Below, one piece after another: positions 9,477 to 20,045 of a stretch of DNA of 50,553 bases; positions within the stretch are counted from its first letter, which is position 1, and the number at the start of each line of letters is the position of its first letter. The position numbers and the translations under genes are program-made. The DNA lies in assembly GCA_021826685.1 (NCBI GenBank), contig JAKAYT010000007.1:1-50553 (forward strand), read 5' to 3'. Origin of the DNA: Thermoplasmata archaeon. Its GTDB lineage: Archaea > Thermoplasmatota > Thermoplasmata > Lutacidiplasmatales > UBA184. The notes under the pieces were generated by a model. That model searched no databases. It was not told the DNA's origin and saw nothing but the letters and a program-made list of their open reading frames with translations.

Positions 9477-11244
9477 GCGCGGCCGACGCGACCCAACGCC
9501 GGAGAACCCAAGTACCGGCCCAAGCGTCACCGACCCGCTGCCGCTCGCTCGATATCGAGATCGCGACTACGGCGACGGCCCCGCTCACTCCTAGCGCGAG
9601 CGCCACGATCCCGACGACGACGAGCTCGAGGAGCGCTCCCGTAATCGCAGCGGGAAGACCGGCGACGGTGACCGAAGCGCCCAAGACGAGCGCGAGACCG
9701 ATCGGCAGCGAGACGCCGAGCGCGCTCAGGGCGATGAGCTTTGGACTCTCCCGGACCGTCGAGCGAAGGAACCCGGGCTTCTGACCCGCGCGATCGCGCA
9801 CCTCGATGCCGCAGATCCACTTCCCGACCGACGTCCCGAGGATCGACGCCAGGAGCGCGAAGTAGAGGAAGGCATAGGCAATGAACCCGTACGACGCCGC
9901 GAGGAGGAAGAGGGATGTCGGTCCCCCTGCGGCCGTGAGCGCATCGGTCACCGACGGGGCGTGGATCAGGATCTCGTACCAAATCAGGATCGCCGGGAGA
10001 ACCACGACGAGCAGGTCGATGGCGTACGCGGCGGCGCGTCGAGGGATCGTGGCAAACCGGAACATCGTGAGCCTCCGGCCGAGCCCCACGAGCGCTCGGG
10101 CCGTCTGAGCCCCGCGTTCGGCCTCGAGCCTCTCGAACGGACCGCGTTGCGATACCTGATCGAGATTGGCCTGGTCGGCTGCGACCCACCCGGGGACCGG
10201 GAGACCCTGCCAGGGTTGGCCTGTCGGGGCGGGGGGGGCCCGGAGGAGGACTCGTGCCTGATCGGCCGCTGCATGGCTCGCCTCTCGAGAGATCGCGAGC
10301 GACGCTTCGGACGCCCCGGAGAACGACGAGCGGACCGCCTCGGCCAAGGCACCGTAGGGGCTGGTCGGGTCGAGCGGGATCCCCTCCGAGGCCGGCACGT
10401 GCGTCGTTTCCATGTACCGTAGGAAGAGATAGGCGACGGCGAGGGCAAGCAGCGGAGAGAGGTAGACGAGGTCGGAATAGTTCCCGCCTCCGATCACGTA
10501 GAGACCCTTCAGGCTCGAAGCGTAGAGCGGAGGCTGGCGCAACAGATCCGCGCCGATGATCACGCCGAAGGTCGTTGCGGCGTAGGCGAGCGGTACCGCG
10601 CGGCCCGTCTCGGATCCGTACAGATACGAACCGAGGATTGCCGCGACCGCGCCGGCTGCGATCGGTCCGACCAGGTACTGCGGGAACTCCACTTCGATCC
10701 CGACCCCGGGAACCGTCGAGCTCACGACGAACGTGAGCACAAGAACTCCCGAGCTCAGGCCGACGAGCGCGGCGACCTCTTTCGTCGGCCCCAGCGACCG
10801 CGGCAGGGCCACGGCGCCAAGGGTCGCGAGCGCGGCGACGGCCACGACGCCGAGGGTTTGGACCAGTGGAGGCGGTACGAGCACGACGACCGCGAACGCC
10901 GCCGCGGCCTCGGCAGCGAAGATGCTCAGGAAGATCGCCAAGCTCCGCGATCGCGGCGGGGCGAAGTAGGCGAACAGTACCGACGATAGGACGAGGGGGA
11001 TCACAGCCCCTCCGATGTTGATCGCGAGGAAGTCGCCGTCGAACGGGAAGAGCGTGGTCTCCGCGTACACGCTCAGCACCACGGCGGCGGTGAGAAGCCA
11101 GAACGTCCAGCGTTCGAATCCGATGCTCTGCGCGTAGGCCCGGTCCTCCCAAAGGAAGAGGAACAGGAACAGCCACAGCAGCGGGACGAGGGTGACCCCC
11201 ACCGTGATCGCAGAGATGTTGAGCAGGTTCGAACCGATGTCCAT
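9391..11244 (-). CDS. Multi-pass membrane protein with C-terminal RDD domain
   Basis: Many TM segments; RRAAAYAIDLLVVVLPAILIWYEI...SVGKWICGIEVRDRAGQKPGFLRSTVRE. Start chosen at internal ATG (MDIGSN). Confidence 0.8.
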   Translation of the reverse strand: MDIGSNLLNISAITVGVTLVPLLWLFLFLFLWEDRAYAQSIGFERWTFWLLTAAVVLSVYAETTLFPFDGDFLAINIGGAVIPLVLSSVLFAYFAPPRSRSLAIFLSIFAAEAAAAFAVVVLVPPPLVQTLGVVAVAALATLGAVALPRSLGPTKEVAALVGLSSGVLVLTFVVSSTVPGVGIEVEFPQYLVGPIAAGAVAAILGSYLYGSETGRAVPLAYAATTFGVIIGADLLRQPPLYASSLKGLYVIGGGNYSDLVYLSPLLALAVAYLFLRYMETTHVPASEGIPLDPTSPYGALAEAVRSSFSGASEASLAISREASHAAADQARVLLRAPPAPTGQPWQGLPVPGWVAADQANLDQVSQRGPFERLEAERGAQTARALVGLGRRLTMFRFATIPRRAAAYAIDLLVVVLPAILIWYEILIHAPSVTDALTAAGGPTSLFLLAASYGFIAYAFLYFALLASILGTSVGKWICGIEVRDRAGQKPGFLRSTVRESPKLIALSALGVSLPIGLALVLGASVTVAGLPAAITGALLELVVVGIVALALGVSGAVAVVAISISSERQRVGDAWAGTWVLRRWVASAAPTSAPASSPAPAGSAAPVEGATSASTVL

Positions 11245-11336
11245 GACGAAAAGCTTCCCCCGCGCGTCGTGCGGAGGAAGAACCGAGGGGGGGACCACGT
11301 AAAATCCCTTGCCGGGTAGCTCCTCCGGGAGGGTCG

Positions 11337-12737
11337 ATGCCCGGGTCTCGCCAGGAGCAGGATTCCCTCGGAACCCGCGAGGTGCCGAGCGACGCCTACT
11401 GGGGGATCCAGACGCTCCGGGCGTGCGAGAACTTTCCCGTGAGCGGCTGGACCGAGTCGGTCCATCTGATCCGGGCGTACGCGTATCTCAAGCTCGCCGC
11501 AGTCCGCGCGAATCTCGAACTCGGCGGGATCGACGAACGGCGCGGCCGTGCGATCCTCCAAGCGGCGGAGGAGATGGCCCAGGGTCGGTTCGATCGCGAG
11601 TTTCCGGTCGACGTATTCCAGAGCGGGGCCGGAACGAGCTTTCACATGAATGTCAACGAGGTCCTTGCCAACCGGGCGCTCGAGATCCTCGGTATCCCCC
11701 GCGGGACGTACTCCGAGATCAGCCCGAACGACCACCCGAATCGGGGGCAGTCGACCAACGATACCTTCCCGGCTGCAGCCCAGGTCGCGACGTTGCTCGC
11801 GCTCCGCGAGATTCGGCCCGCGCTCGCGACGTTGATCGCGAGCTTCCAGCGCAAGGCGGCCGAGTTCGCCGGGCTTCCGAAGGCCGGGCGGACCCACCTC
11901 AAGGACGCGATGCCCGTGACCTTGGGCCAAGAGTTCGGTGCCTGGGCGACTGTCCTCGAGCGCCTCGTCGAGGCGCTGTCTCCCGTGGAGCACGCGCTGT
12001 GCGAGATCCCGCTCGGGGGCAGCGCCGTCGGCACCGGAATCAACTCCGTGAAGGGATTCCGCGAGAAGTCCGTCGCGTACTACGCTTCGCTCGTCCGACT
12101 GCCGCTGCGGGTGGCGCGCGATCCGTTCGAGACGATGCAAAGCCGCTGGCCGCTCGCATCCGCCGCGAGCTGGCTGAAGCTCCTATCGCTCGAACTGGTA
12201 CGGATCGCCAACGACCTTCGCCTCCTCTCGAGCGGCCCGCATACCGGTCTCGATGAGATCCGCATGCCCGAGATCCAGCCCGGCTCGTCGATCATGCCGG
12301 CGAAGGTCAACCCGTCGGCCGCCGAGTGCCTCGATATGATCGCCTTCCATGTGATTGGAGCCGATACGGCGGTGAGCCTCGCCACGCAGGCCGGTCAGCT
12401 CGAGATCAACGTGATGATGCCGCTCGCCGCCTTCGAGGTCCTCCGCTCGATCGAGATCCTGACCCGCTACCTGCCCGTGTTCGCCCGCTCGTGCATCGAC
12501 GGCATCGAGCCGAACCGAGCGAACCTCGAGCGCTACCTCCTCAGCTCCGGGGCGCTCGCCACCGTGCTCACTCCGCGGCTCGGCTACCTCAAGGTCGCCG
12601 AGCTCGTCCACGCCGCGGAGAAGACGGGGCGAACGGTCCGGGCGCTCGCCGTCGAGCAGGGTCTCCTGACCGAGGCCGAAGCGGAGTCGCTGCTCGGGAA
12701 CGCCGCCCTCCTCAAGCTGACGGTCCCGGTGCCTTAA
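11337..12737 (+). CDS. Aspartate ammonia-lyase / class II fumarase superfamily
   Basis: FQSGAGTSFHMNVNEVLANRA, DHPNRGQSTNDTFP, GGSAVGTGIN, GSSIMPAKVNPS. Confidence 0.9.
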   Translation: MPGSRQEQDSLGTREVPSDAYWGIQTLRACENFPVSGWTESVHLIRAYAYLKLAAVRANLELGGIDERRGRAILQAAEEMAQGRFDREFPVDVFQSGAGTSFHMNVNEVLANRALEILGIPRGTYSEISPNDHPNRGQSTNDTFPAAAQVATLLALREIRPALATLIASFQRKAAEFAGLPKAGRTHLKDAMPVTLGQEFGAWATVLERLVEALSPVEHALCEIPLGGSAVGTGINSVKGFREKSVAYYASLVRLPLRVARDPFETMQSRWPLASAASWLKLLSLELVRIANDLRLLSSGPHTGLDEIRMPEIQPGSSIMPAKVNPSAAECLDMIAFHVIGADTAVSLATQAGQLEINVMMPLAAFEVLRSIEILTRYLPVFARSCIDGIEPNRANLERYLLSSGALATVLTPRLGYLKVAELVHAAEKTGRTVRALAVEQGLLTEAEAESLLGNAALLKLTVPVP

Positions 12738-12765
12738 AGGGGAGCGCGCATCCTTCGTCCGTTCC

Positions 12766-13524
12766 ATGGTGACCGCGACCAACTCGGGAGCGATCCTCGC
12801 GAACCAGGCTTCGGAGGAGTTTCGTCACGCCTCCGAGGTCCTCGGTCGCGTGGGACTCACCCAGTACGAGGCGCGCGCCTACATCGCGCTGGTCGGACGC
12901 GGACTCGGCGACGCGTCCGCGATCGCACAGTCGGCGGGGATCCCGCGCACGAGCGCCTACAAGGTCCTCGAGTCGCTCGCGGAGAAGGGCTACGCGAAGG
13001 CGACCGGAGGCAAACCCATCCTCTTCCGTCCGACCCCGCCGCTCGACGTCGCCGAGAACCTCAAGGGGGCGATCCAAGAAGTCTTCGAAGCCCTGGCCGA
13101 GCTCCATCGCGAGGTGGCCGAGCACGGAGAACCGCAGTTGGTCTACCTGTTGAGCGGGCGGGACAAGGTGCTGGCGAAGATCACGGAGCTCCTCGACCAA
13201 TCGACCCGCTCGTTCATCCTGACGACCCCTCGGCTCGCCGAGATCCGCGAGGAGCTCGAGAAGAAGGTCCAGCACGCCCTGAAGCGAGGCGTGGCGGTCA
13301 CGTTCGTCACCGCTCCCCTCCAGCGGACTCCCGAAGGGGTCCAGTACGTGAGTCGCGAGAACCTGATGGCCACGGAGGTCCTCGCCGACGATCAGCATGC
13401 CCTTCTCGCGGCGCCCGGGCTGGAGGCGTGCGGGTACACCGACAACCCGATCCTGACCGCGCATCTCCAGCAGTTCTTGGAGATACTGCTCGACCGCGAG
13501 CCCGAGCGACCCTCGACGCCCTGA
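12766..13524 (+). CDS. TrmB family transcriptional regulator
   Basis: GLTQYEARAYIALVGRGLGDASAIAQSAGIPRTSAYKVLESLAEKGYA plus effector domain. Confidence 0.88.
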   Translation: MVTATNSGAILANQASEEFRHASEVLGRVGLTQYEARAYIALVGRGLGDASAIAQSAGIPRTSAYKVLESLAEKGYAKATGGKPILFRPTPPLDVAENLKGAIQEVFEALAELHREVAEHGEPQLVYLLSGRDKVLAKITELLDQSTRSFILTTPRLAEIREELEKKVQHALKRGVAVTFVTAPLQRTPEGVQYVSRENLMATEVLADDQHALLAAPGLEACGYTDNPILTAHLQQFLEILLDREPERPSTP

Positions 13525-13540
13525 ACGCGGGCGCACGACG

Positions 13541-14407
13541 ATGATCGCTTGCCGCGAGCGGCGCACACCGGCCGATCAGGTTCGAGCCATCGTCGCGCGC
13601 TCGGCGGGCGATGCCGCGGCGTCCCGGCTTCCCGACGGATACCACCGGATGGGGCGCGTGCTCCTCCTGCGCCTTCCGGACGAGCTCGCGGCCTACGACC
13701 GGGAGATCGGGCGCGCATGGCAGCATGTCCTCGGGGTCGAAACGGTCCTCGCCCGGGACGGCCCGATCGACGGGGAGCTCCGCCGCCCCCGGGTGCGGAT
13801 CCTCGCGGGCGCGGCGACCACGACGCAGGTGACCGAGCACGGCGTCCGGTACCGCTTTGACGCGGCCCGAACGATGTTCGCGGCCGGCAATCGTACCGAG
13901 CGCCAGCGGATCGCTCGGCTCGTGCGACCGGGCGAGGCCGTCGCCGACCTCTTCGCCGGCATCGGCTACTTCTCCGTCCCGATCGCGGCCCATGCGGCCC
14001 CGGCCCGATTGGCCGCCGTCGAGAAGAACCCGGAGGCGTTCCCCTTCCTCCAAGAGAACCTCGCCCCGTACGCGTCTCGGACATCGATCACCACCCATCT
14101 GGGCGACAATCGGGAGGTCTCTCTGCCGACGGGAGAGTTCGACCGGATTATCCTAGGGTACCTCCCTTCGTCGGAACCCTGGATACCCCGCGCGCTCGCC
14201 CTCGCCCGCCCGAGCGGAGCTTGGATCCACGTGCATCGGACCGAAGAGACTCGCCACCCTCTCTCCGAAGGGGCGACCGACGTCGCCCAGAAGTTCCGCG
14301 CGGCCGGAGCGACGATCGCGGAACGGGTCCTGTCCCGAGAAGTGAAACCGTACGGCCCGGGCCGGCGCCACGTGGTCGTGGACGTTCACGCCATCCCGGG
14401 GCCCTAG
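13541..14407 (+). CDS. TRM5/TYW2 family methyltransferase, probably Taw2-like
   Basis: RTERQRIARLVRPGEAVADLFAGIGYFSVPIAAHA...VEKNPEAFPFLQENL...RIILGYLPSSEPWIPRAL. Confidence 0.82.
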   Translation: MIACRERRTPADQVRAIVARSAGDAAASRLPDGYHRMGRVLLLRLPDELAAYDREIGRAWQHVLGVETVLARDGPIDGELRRPRVRILAGAATTTQVTEHGVRYRFDAARTMFAAGNRTERQRIARLVRPGEAVADLFAGIGYFSVPIAAHAAPARLAAVEKNPEAFPFLQENLAPYASRTSITTHLGDNREVSLPTGEFDRIILGYLPSSEPWIPRALALARPSGAWIHVHRTEETRHPLSEGATDVAQKFRAAGATIAERVLSREVKPYGPGRRHVVVDVHAIPGP

Positions 14408-15528
14408 GCCGCTCGGGCCGTGGGGGCCCGCAAACGGGCGACGGCCGCCGGGAACGAACGGGCGAACCGCTCGATGTCCGACGGGGGGTTGGAGAACGAC
14501 ACGCGGATGAACCGATGTCCGAACAGCGGGGAGACGTAGCCGCCGGACCGGACGAACACCCCGTCCCGTAGCAGCATCTCCTCCTGGATCGCCTCCGGGC
14601 GGATCCCGGTACCGGCGAGGTCGATCGGGAACATGTTCGCCTGCGACGGGAACACCGGGAGCGATGCGCCCTCGACCGTCGCGACCACTTCCCGGATCCG
14701 GACGGCGTTCTCGCGCGTCTGGCGCCGGACGGCCGGCAGCCACGTGGCCTTGGTGCGGAGCGCGGATCGGGCCGCCCACTGGGCCACGACGTCCACTCCG
14801 AGGTCGTTCGTGTGGAATCGACCGATGGTGCTCGCCAGATCGGGCGAAGCCATCAGACCCCCCAACCGCATGCCGGCAAGACCGCAGTTCTTCGACACCG
14901 ACCAGACGGTGATCGTCTGTTCGGGGGCGAACTCGCGGGCGAGCGTGTGCCGTTCCGGGAAGTCCCGATAGGTGACGTCGTTCAGGAGGTAGATCCGATG
15001 GTCGTGCGCGAGGTCGGCGAACGACCGTACTTCCTCCCGGGAGTAGCCCGATCCGAGAGGATTGAGCGGATCGATCAGCACGAGGATCCGGGTCTTCGGC
15101 CCGATCGCCTCCTTCACCTTCTCGAGGTCGAGCCGATACGGCGGAGCGTAGATGGGGAGAGCCCGGACGTTCGCGCCGGCGAGCTCGGCGAACCGGTGAA
15201 TGATCGGGTAACCGGGATCGGAGCTGATCATCTCGTCCCCGGGGCGGAACAACGCCCGCTCGAGCATGTAGAGCGCCTCGGTGCCGCCCGCCGTGAGGAT
15301 CACCGGGTCGGCGGGCGCGAGCCCGAAGTCCTTTCGAACGAGGTCGAGCAGCTCGGGATCCCCCTTTCCCTGCGGATACATCGTGTAGCGTCGCTCGCGG
15401 ATCGCCTCGAGCATCGCGGGCTCGACCACCTCGCGCGGAACGAGATGGTTGGTGTTCTGGCACATCCAGGCGATTTCGCCGAACCGAGCGTGGGCGTAGG
15501 CGAACGGCTCGAAGGGTGCGTCGGTCAT
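14404..15528 (-). CDS. PLP-dependent aminotransferase class I/II
   Basis: LTAGGTEALYMLERALF, LVLIDPLNPLGSGYSREE, VWSVSKNCGLAGMRLGG. Confidence 0.9.
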   Translation of the reverse strand: MTDAPFEPFAYAHARFGEIAWMCQNTNHLVPREVVEPAMLEAIRERRYTMYPQGKGDPELLDLVRKDFGLAPADPVILTAGGTEALYMLERALFRPGDEMISSDPGYPIIHRFAELAGANVRALPIYAPPYRLDLEKVKEAIGPKTRILVLIDPLNPLGSGYSREEVRSFADLAHDHRIYLLNDVTYRDFPERHTLAREFAPEQTITVWSVSKNCGLAGMRLGGLMASPDLASTIGRFHTNDLGVDVVAQWAARSALRTKATWLPAVRRQTRENAVRIREVVATVEGASLPVFPSQANMFPIDLAGTGIRPEAIQEEMLLRDGVFVRSGGYVSPLFGHRFIRVSFSNPPSDIERFARSFPAAVARLRAPTARAA

Positions 15529-15534
15529 CGCGCT

Positions 15535-16341
15535 CTACCCTTTCCCTAGGGGAGAGTTAACGGCTTGGGTTCCCGTTCCGGTCCGGGTACCAACCCCGGC
15601 GAGGAAGGTCGTCACGATCCCCATCGACTGGAGGTGCGGCTCGACCCGCGAGAATCCGGCCCCCTCCATCGAGGACACCAGCGCGTCGCGCGGAGGCAGC
15701 GCCTTCAGGGACTCGGGGAGGTACCGGTACGGTCCCGCGCTCCCGGCGGCCGCGCCCATCCAGGGGACCACCCGGTCGAAGTAGGCGTGGAACAACTGGC
15801 GGAACGCCGGCGAGGTCGGTTCCGTGATCTCGAGCGTCAGCGCCGTGCCCCCGGGCCGTAGGACCCGTCGCATCTCGGCGAGGGCCCGAGGGAGGTCGGC
15901 GAAGTTCCTCAGGACGAAGGCATTCGTGACCAGATCGAACGAGCCGTCCGCGAACGGTAGGCGAAGGCCGGTGGCCCGTCCGAGCGAGATGCGGCGGAGC
16001 TCGCGGGACCGCGCGTGGCGTTGGCGCATGCGGTCGAGCATCGCGCGGGTGAAGTCGATCGCGATGACCGACGCCTTGGGGAAGTGACGTTGAACGAGGA
16101 CCGCCAGATCTCCGGTGCCGCACCCGAGGTCCAGGGCGCGCTCGACCGGCGCTCCCGCGCGGAAACGGTCGAGGTCCCACAGCGCCCGCGGGCGCCAGAG
16201 GAAGTCGTTGCCCATCGAGGCCAGGTGGTCGAATCCGTCGTACCCCTGGGCGATGTGGGTGAACATCCGACGAACGTCCCGTTCGAATCCCGGTTCGCCC
16301 CGTCGCGGGAACGGGGAGCCATCGGAGCTCGGCCCCGTCAT
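15535..16341 (-). CDS. UbiE/MenG-type class I SAM methyltransferase
   Basis: VERALDLGCGTGDLAVLVQRHFP, LPFADGSFDLVTNAFVLRNFADLPRALAEMRRVLRPGG. Confidence 0.9.
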   Translation of the reverse strand: MTGPSSDGSPFPRRGEPGFERDVRRMFTHIAQGYDGFDHLASMGNDFLWRPRALWDLDRFRAGAPVERALDLGCGTGDLAVLVQRHFPKASVIAIDFTRAMLDRMRQRHARSRELRRISLGRATGLRLPFADGSFDLVTNAFVLRNFADLPRALAEMRRVLRPGGTALTLEITEPTSPAFRQLFHAYFDRVVPWMGAAAGSAGPYRYLPESLKALPPRDALVSSMEGAGFSRVEPHLQSMGIVTTFLAGVGTRTGTGTQAVNSPLGKG

Positions 16342-16474
16342 CGTCCGGTGAGCACGCGAGGGGGTGGGATAACCCTAGGGTCGTCTGCGCCCCGGGGCTC
16401 CCGCGTATCGCCCTCCGCGGGAGCGCGTATCTGGCGCAAGGGTTAAGTCGCGCACACCGGCTCGTCCCGCTCCC

Positions 16475-16741
16475 ATGCAGGCCGATGAAGACCTGGCCGA
16501 GGTCGGACCGACGACGCGGTCGGTCTCCCAGATGTCGCTCCCCCGCCGGGTCGCATTCTGGGGGTTCGCGGCCCTCCTCATCGCCGGGGTCGTCTTCTAC
16601 CTGTGGTGGGGGCTCTCGTTCGGCGTCTGGATCGACAACGGGGTCTACGCGGTCGTGATCACGCTCGCGCTCTTCGGCCTCGCCGGGATGTGGCTCATGA
16701 TGCCCAACCCCCCGCCGCCCGCGGAACTTCCCCCGCACTAG
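16475..16741 (+). CDS. Small membrane protein, two predicted TM helices
   Basis: 88 aa with two hydrophobic stretches; starts just after a plausible promoter region. Confidence 0.55.
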   Translation: MQADEDLAEVGPTTRSVSQMSLPRRVAFWGFAALLIAGVVFYLWWGLSFGVWIDNGVYAVVITLALFGLAGMWLMMPNPPPPAELPPH

Positions 16742-16756
16742 GCGCGCAGCGCCGGG

Positions 16757-18184
16757 CTATAGGGGACGACCCGCGAGCGCCCACCGAAGGCCCTCGCGCG
16801 CGTCGCACGCGAGGCATTTTTCGAGCTTCGGCAGATCGAGGGGCAACTCTCCTTCGGGGGTGCCCAGCAGGGAGCCATCGATTGCCTCTTCCACCGCGTG
16901 GCCGCAGACCTCGGACCCACACCATGCGATGACCCGCACATGGACCGATCCGGCGAGCTCCCGGAGCGTCCGCGCGAGCGCGAACGCGGACCGGAACCGC
17001 GCCCGTGCGGCGTCGTAGAGCGTCGCGTCGTACTGCGCGAGGCGGCGATCGACCTCTTCTTCGAGCCGGTCGAGAGGGAACGATCCCCTGGTGCCCCGGC
17101 GGTCCGTGCAGGAGGCCTCCTTGCGCTCGAGTTCGCGCGCGCCGAGCTCGATCCGTAGCGGCACGCCCGCGAGCTCCCAGCGGTAGTACTTCGCTCCCGG
17201 GCGCTCGTCGCTCGTATCGACATGGACCCGACGTCCGTGCACGCGCAGCCGCCGCGCGGCCTCGTTCGCGAGTCCCACGGTGTCCGTCGTCGGCGAGCGA
17301 CCCGGTATCGGGACGATGACGACCTCGTACGGCGCGATCGACGTGGGGAAGGCCGCACCCTTCTCGTCGCCGTGGACCGCGACCACGGCCCCAATCAAGC
17401 GTTCGGAGAGGCCAAACGTCGTCTGGTGCACGTAGCTTTGGCTCCCGTCGGGAGCCTCGTAGCGGATCTCGTACGGCCGGGAGAAGTTCTCGCGATAGTG
17501 GTGGATGCTCCCGATCTGGAGGGTCCGGGCCTCCCCGACGGGGATGTCGAGCGCGATCGAGTAGTATGCCCCGGCGAACTTGTCCCAATCCGGCCGACGA
17601 ACGGCTACGTACGGCAGGCACAGGGCCTGGGCCATCTGCGCGAACGCCGCGAGGTTGGAGCGGACCCGCTGGGTCGCAAGGTCCTCCGTTGCCTGGCAGG
17701 TATGCTCCTCGAAGAAGTGGATCTCGCGCACGCGCAGGAACGGTCTCGTCGTCTTGGTCTCGTAGCGGAACGTATTGACGATCTGGTAGACGTTCAGCGG
17801 GAGGTCCTTGTGCGATCGGATCCAGATGGCGAAGATCGGGTACATCGCCGTCTCGCTGGTCGGTCGGAGAACGAGCGGGATTTCCAGGGCACTGGAGCCG
17901 CCCTTCGTGACCCAGTAGACCTCCGCCGAGAAGCCCTTGATGTGTTCGGCCTCCTTCTGGAACTCGGTCTCGGGAATCAGGGTCGGGAACTCGACCGGGG
18001 TCGAACCGGTCGCCTCGATCTCGCGGATCATGAGCTCGTCCAGGCGTCGGCGAGCTTGGAATCCGTAGGGAGTCCAGACATTCATGCCCTTGACCGGGTA
18101 GCGCTTGTCGGTGAGGTTCGCTGCCTCGACGACCGCGAGGTACCAGTCCATGAACGCGGCGCGCTTCTCCGGCAGGTCCGCCAT
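16757..18184 (-). CDS. proS: Prolyl-tRNA synthetase (archaeal/eukaryotic type)
   Basis: RYPVKGMNVWTPYGFQARRRLDELM, LRPTSETAMYPIFAIWIRSHKDLPL, FLRVREIHFFEEHT, HQTTFGLSERLIGAVVAVHGDEKG. Confidence 0.96.
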   Translation of the reverse strand: MADLPEKRAAFMDWYLAVVEAANLTDKRYPVKGMNVWTPYGFQARRRLDELMIREIEATGSTPVEFPTLIPETEFQKEAEHIKGFSAEVYWVTKGGSSALEIPLVLRPTSETAMYPIFAIWIRSHKDLPLNVYQIVNTFRYETKTTRPFLRVREIHFFEEHTCQATEDLATQRVRSNLAAFAQMAQALCLPYVAVRRPDWDKFAGAYYSIALDIPVGEARTLQIGSIHHYRENFSRPYEIRYEAPDGSQSYVHQTTFGLSERLIGAVVAVHGDEKGAAFPTSIAPYEVVIVPIPGRSPTTDTVGLANEAARRLRVHGRRVHVDTSDERPGAKYYRWELAGVPLRIELGARELERKEASCTDRRGTRGSFPLDRLEEEVDRRLAQYDATLYDAARARFRSAFALARTLRELAGSVHVRVIAWCGSEVCGHAVEEAIDGSLLGTPEGELPLDLPKLEKCLACDAREGLRWALAGRPL

Positions 18185-18316
18185 CGGTAGCGCCCTCAGG
18201 GGACGGGGGGCTCTATAACGGTGCGCCGGCCCCCGGGAGATCCCCGGAACGGTCGCTCACGGGCGCTTCGGGATCACGCGAGGAATTAAGTCGAACTGCC
18301 GACATTCTAGGGCTCC

Positions 18317-19426
18317 ATGCGGCTGGTGGTCTGCGTCGACCGGGACGACGACCTCGGCCGGAAGGCCGGCATCCAAGGACCCGTGCTCGGCCGCGCGAGC
18401 GTGATCGAAGCGGCGACCCGGCTCGCCGTCGCCGACCCCGAGGACGCGGACCCGAACGCGATGTTCGCGGCGGTTCGGCTCTACGACGAGCTCATGGCCG
18501 CCGGGCAAGCGGCGGAGGTCTGCGTCCTCACGGGATCTCCGAAGGTCGGTCGGCTCTCCGACCAGGTGGTCGCGGAGCAATTCGACCTCGTGCTGCAGCA
18601 GGTGAAGGTCGACGGCGCGCACCTCGTGAGCGACGGAGCCGAGGACGAGTTCCTGTTCCCGATCCTCGCGTCGCGCATCCGCATCGACGGCGTACACCGC
18701 GTGTACATCCGCCAGAGCGCGAACATCGAGGGAACGTACTACATGGTGGTCCGGGCGCTCAAGGACCCGAAGCTCCGCTCGAAGACGATCCTTCCGCTCG
18801 CGCTCGTCCTGCTCGTCCTGGGCATCAGCGCGGGTGCCGGTCTCCTCGCATGGGGCGTGATCATCCTCGCGATCCTGCTCGGCATCTACCTCGTCTTCTG
18901 GACGTTCGATGTCGACGACGCGATCATCGACTCGATCCGCAGCGCTTCGACCGACCTGCGACAAGGGTCCGTGGCGTTCGGCTTCGGTCTCTTGGCGATT
19001 GGGATCGTCGCCGTCGGGTTCGACTCCGGTTACCGCTCGTACGCCCACCTGACCGGGCCGGCGCTCAATCACTTCCTGGCGTTCTTCAACTCCGCCGCCA
19101 TCTGGTGGATCGTCGGAGCTCTCGTCTGGGAGGTGGGCCGCGCCCTGCGGCGCTACCTCGTGCGCGACCGGTTCCCCCGGTCGTTCTTCGTCGCCACGAC
19201 CTCGATCCTCGGGGTGGGTGCGCTGGCCTACGGAGTGATCTCGCTCTTGGAGTACCTCCAAGGGATCGGGGGCATCACCTTCGGAGGGCTCCCGACGCTC
19301 CCGATGAGCGTCCTCGTGATCGCCGGAGGGCTGGGGCTCGGCATCGGTGCCGGGATCCTACAGCAACGCCTGCGTGCGAACGTCGGCACCTCGGTGCCCG
19401 AGCCGAGTTCGAGCCAAGGTGTCTGA
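18317..19426 (+). CDS. DUF373 family membrane protein
   Basis: MRLVVCVDRDDDLGRKAGIQGPVLGRASVIEAATRLAVADPEDADPNAMFAAVRLYDEL. Confidence 0.9.
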   Translation: MRLVVCVDRDDDLGRKAGIQGPVLGRASVIEAATRLAVADPEDADPNAMFAAVRLYDELMAAGQAAEVCVLTGSPKVGRLSDQVVAEQFDLVLQQVKVDGAHLVSDGAEDEFLFPILASRIRIDGVHRVYIRQSANIEGTYYMVVRALKDPKLRSKTILPLALVLLVLGISAGAGLLAWGVIILAILLGIYLVFWTFDVDDAIIDSIRSASTDLRQGSVAFGFGLLAIGIVAVGFDSGYRSYAHLTGPALNHFLAFFNSAAIWWIVGALVWEVGRALRRYLVRDRFPRSFFVATTSILGVGALAYGVISLLEYLQGIGGITFGGLPTLPMSVLVIAGGLGLGIGAGILQQRLRANVGTSVPEPSSSQGV

Positions 19427-20035
19427 CTAGGGACGGGCGTTCCAGCGAGCGAGCTCGTCGAGGTCTTGGGGCGGGACGTCCCACCCGCACCTCTCGCGCA
19501 GCACGGCCCGCACGCGGTCCGGGTCGACTCCCCGAGCGCGCTCGGCGAGGCTGGCGAGGTCCTCCCAATAGTTCCATGGAAACACGACCCACACCCAGGA
19601 CTCTTTCGGGATCTCCTCGCCGAAATAGTCCGGCCGGAATTTGGAGTGCGAGATGTGAAGGAACGCCGCGGTCTCGGCCCGGGCCGGTCGGCCTTCCCGG
19701 ACCCGTGCGAGGGCCAACTCGAGGCTCTCTCCGGTATCGGTGATGTCGTCGACGACGAGCACCTGTTGGCCCTCGACCGGACCTGAGGGCCCCTCCGTCA
19801 CTTCGGCCTTGCCCGAGGGGGTCGCGGTCACCCCCCAGTGCTGGGCCCTCAGGCTGTAGACTCGCTTGACGCCGAGACGATCGGCGAGCAGCCGGGCCGG
19901 GACCCAGCCTCCGCGCGTCAACCCGACGATCGTATCGGGGCGTCGACCCGCGGCGAGGATCTGCTCGCCGACCCGGTCGGCCCAACGGTCCACGTCTTCC
20001 CACGTCGAGACGCGGCAGCGGGGGAAATCGACCAT
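19427..20035 (-). CDS. Phosphoribosyltransferase (xanthine/hypoxanthine type)
   Basis: TIVGLTRGGWVPARLLADRLGVKRVYSL, VLVVDDITDTGESLELA PRPP motif. Confidence 0.88.
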   Translation of the reverse strand: MVDFPRCRVSTWEDVDRWADRVGEQILAAGRRPDTIVGLTRGGWVPARLLADRLGVKRVYSLRAQHWGVTATPSGKAEVTEGPSGPVEGQQVLVVDDITDTGESLELALARVREGRPARAETAAFLHISHSKFRPDYFGEEIPKESWVWVVFPWNYWEDLASLAERARGVDPDRVRAVLRERCGWDVPPQDLDELARWNARP

Positions 20036-20045
20036 CGGTCCGGAT

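Noticed and set aside
18257-19261. 334-aa antisense ORF opposite the DUF373 gene
   Set aside because: Shadow ORF with biased Asp/Arg/Glu/His composition; DUF373 on the sense strand is clear
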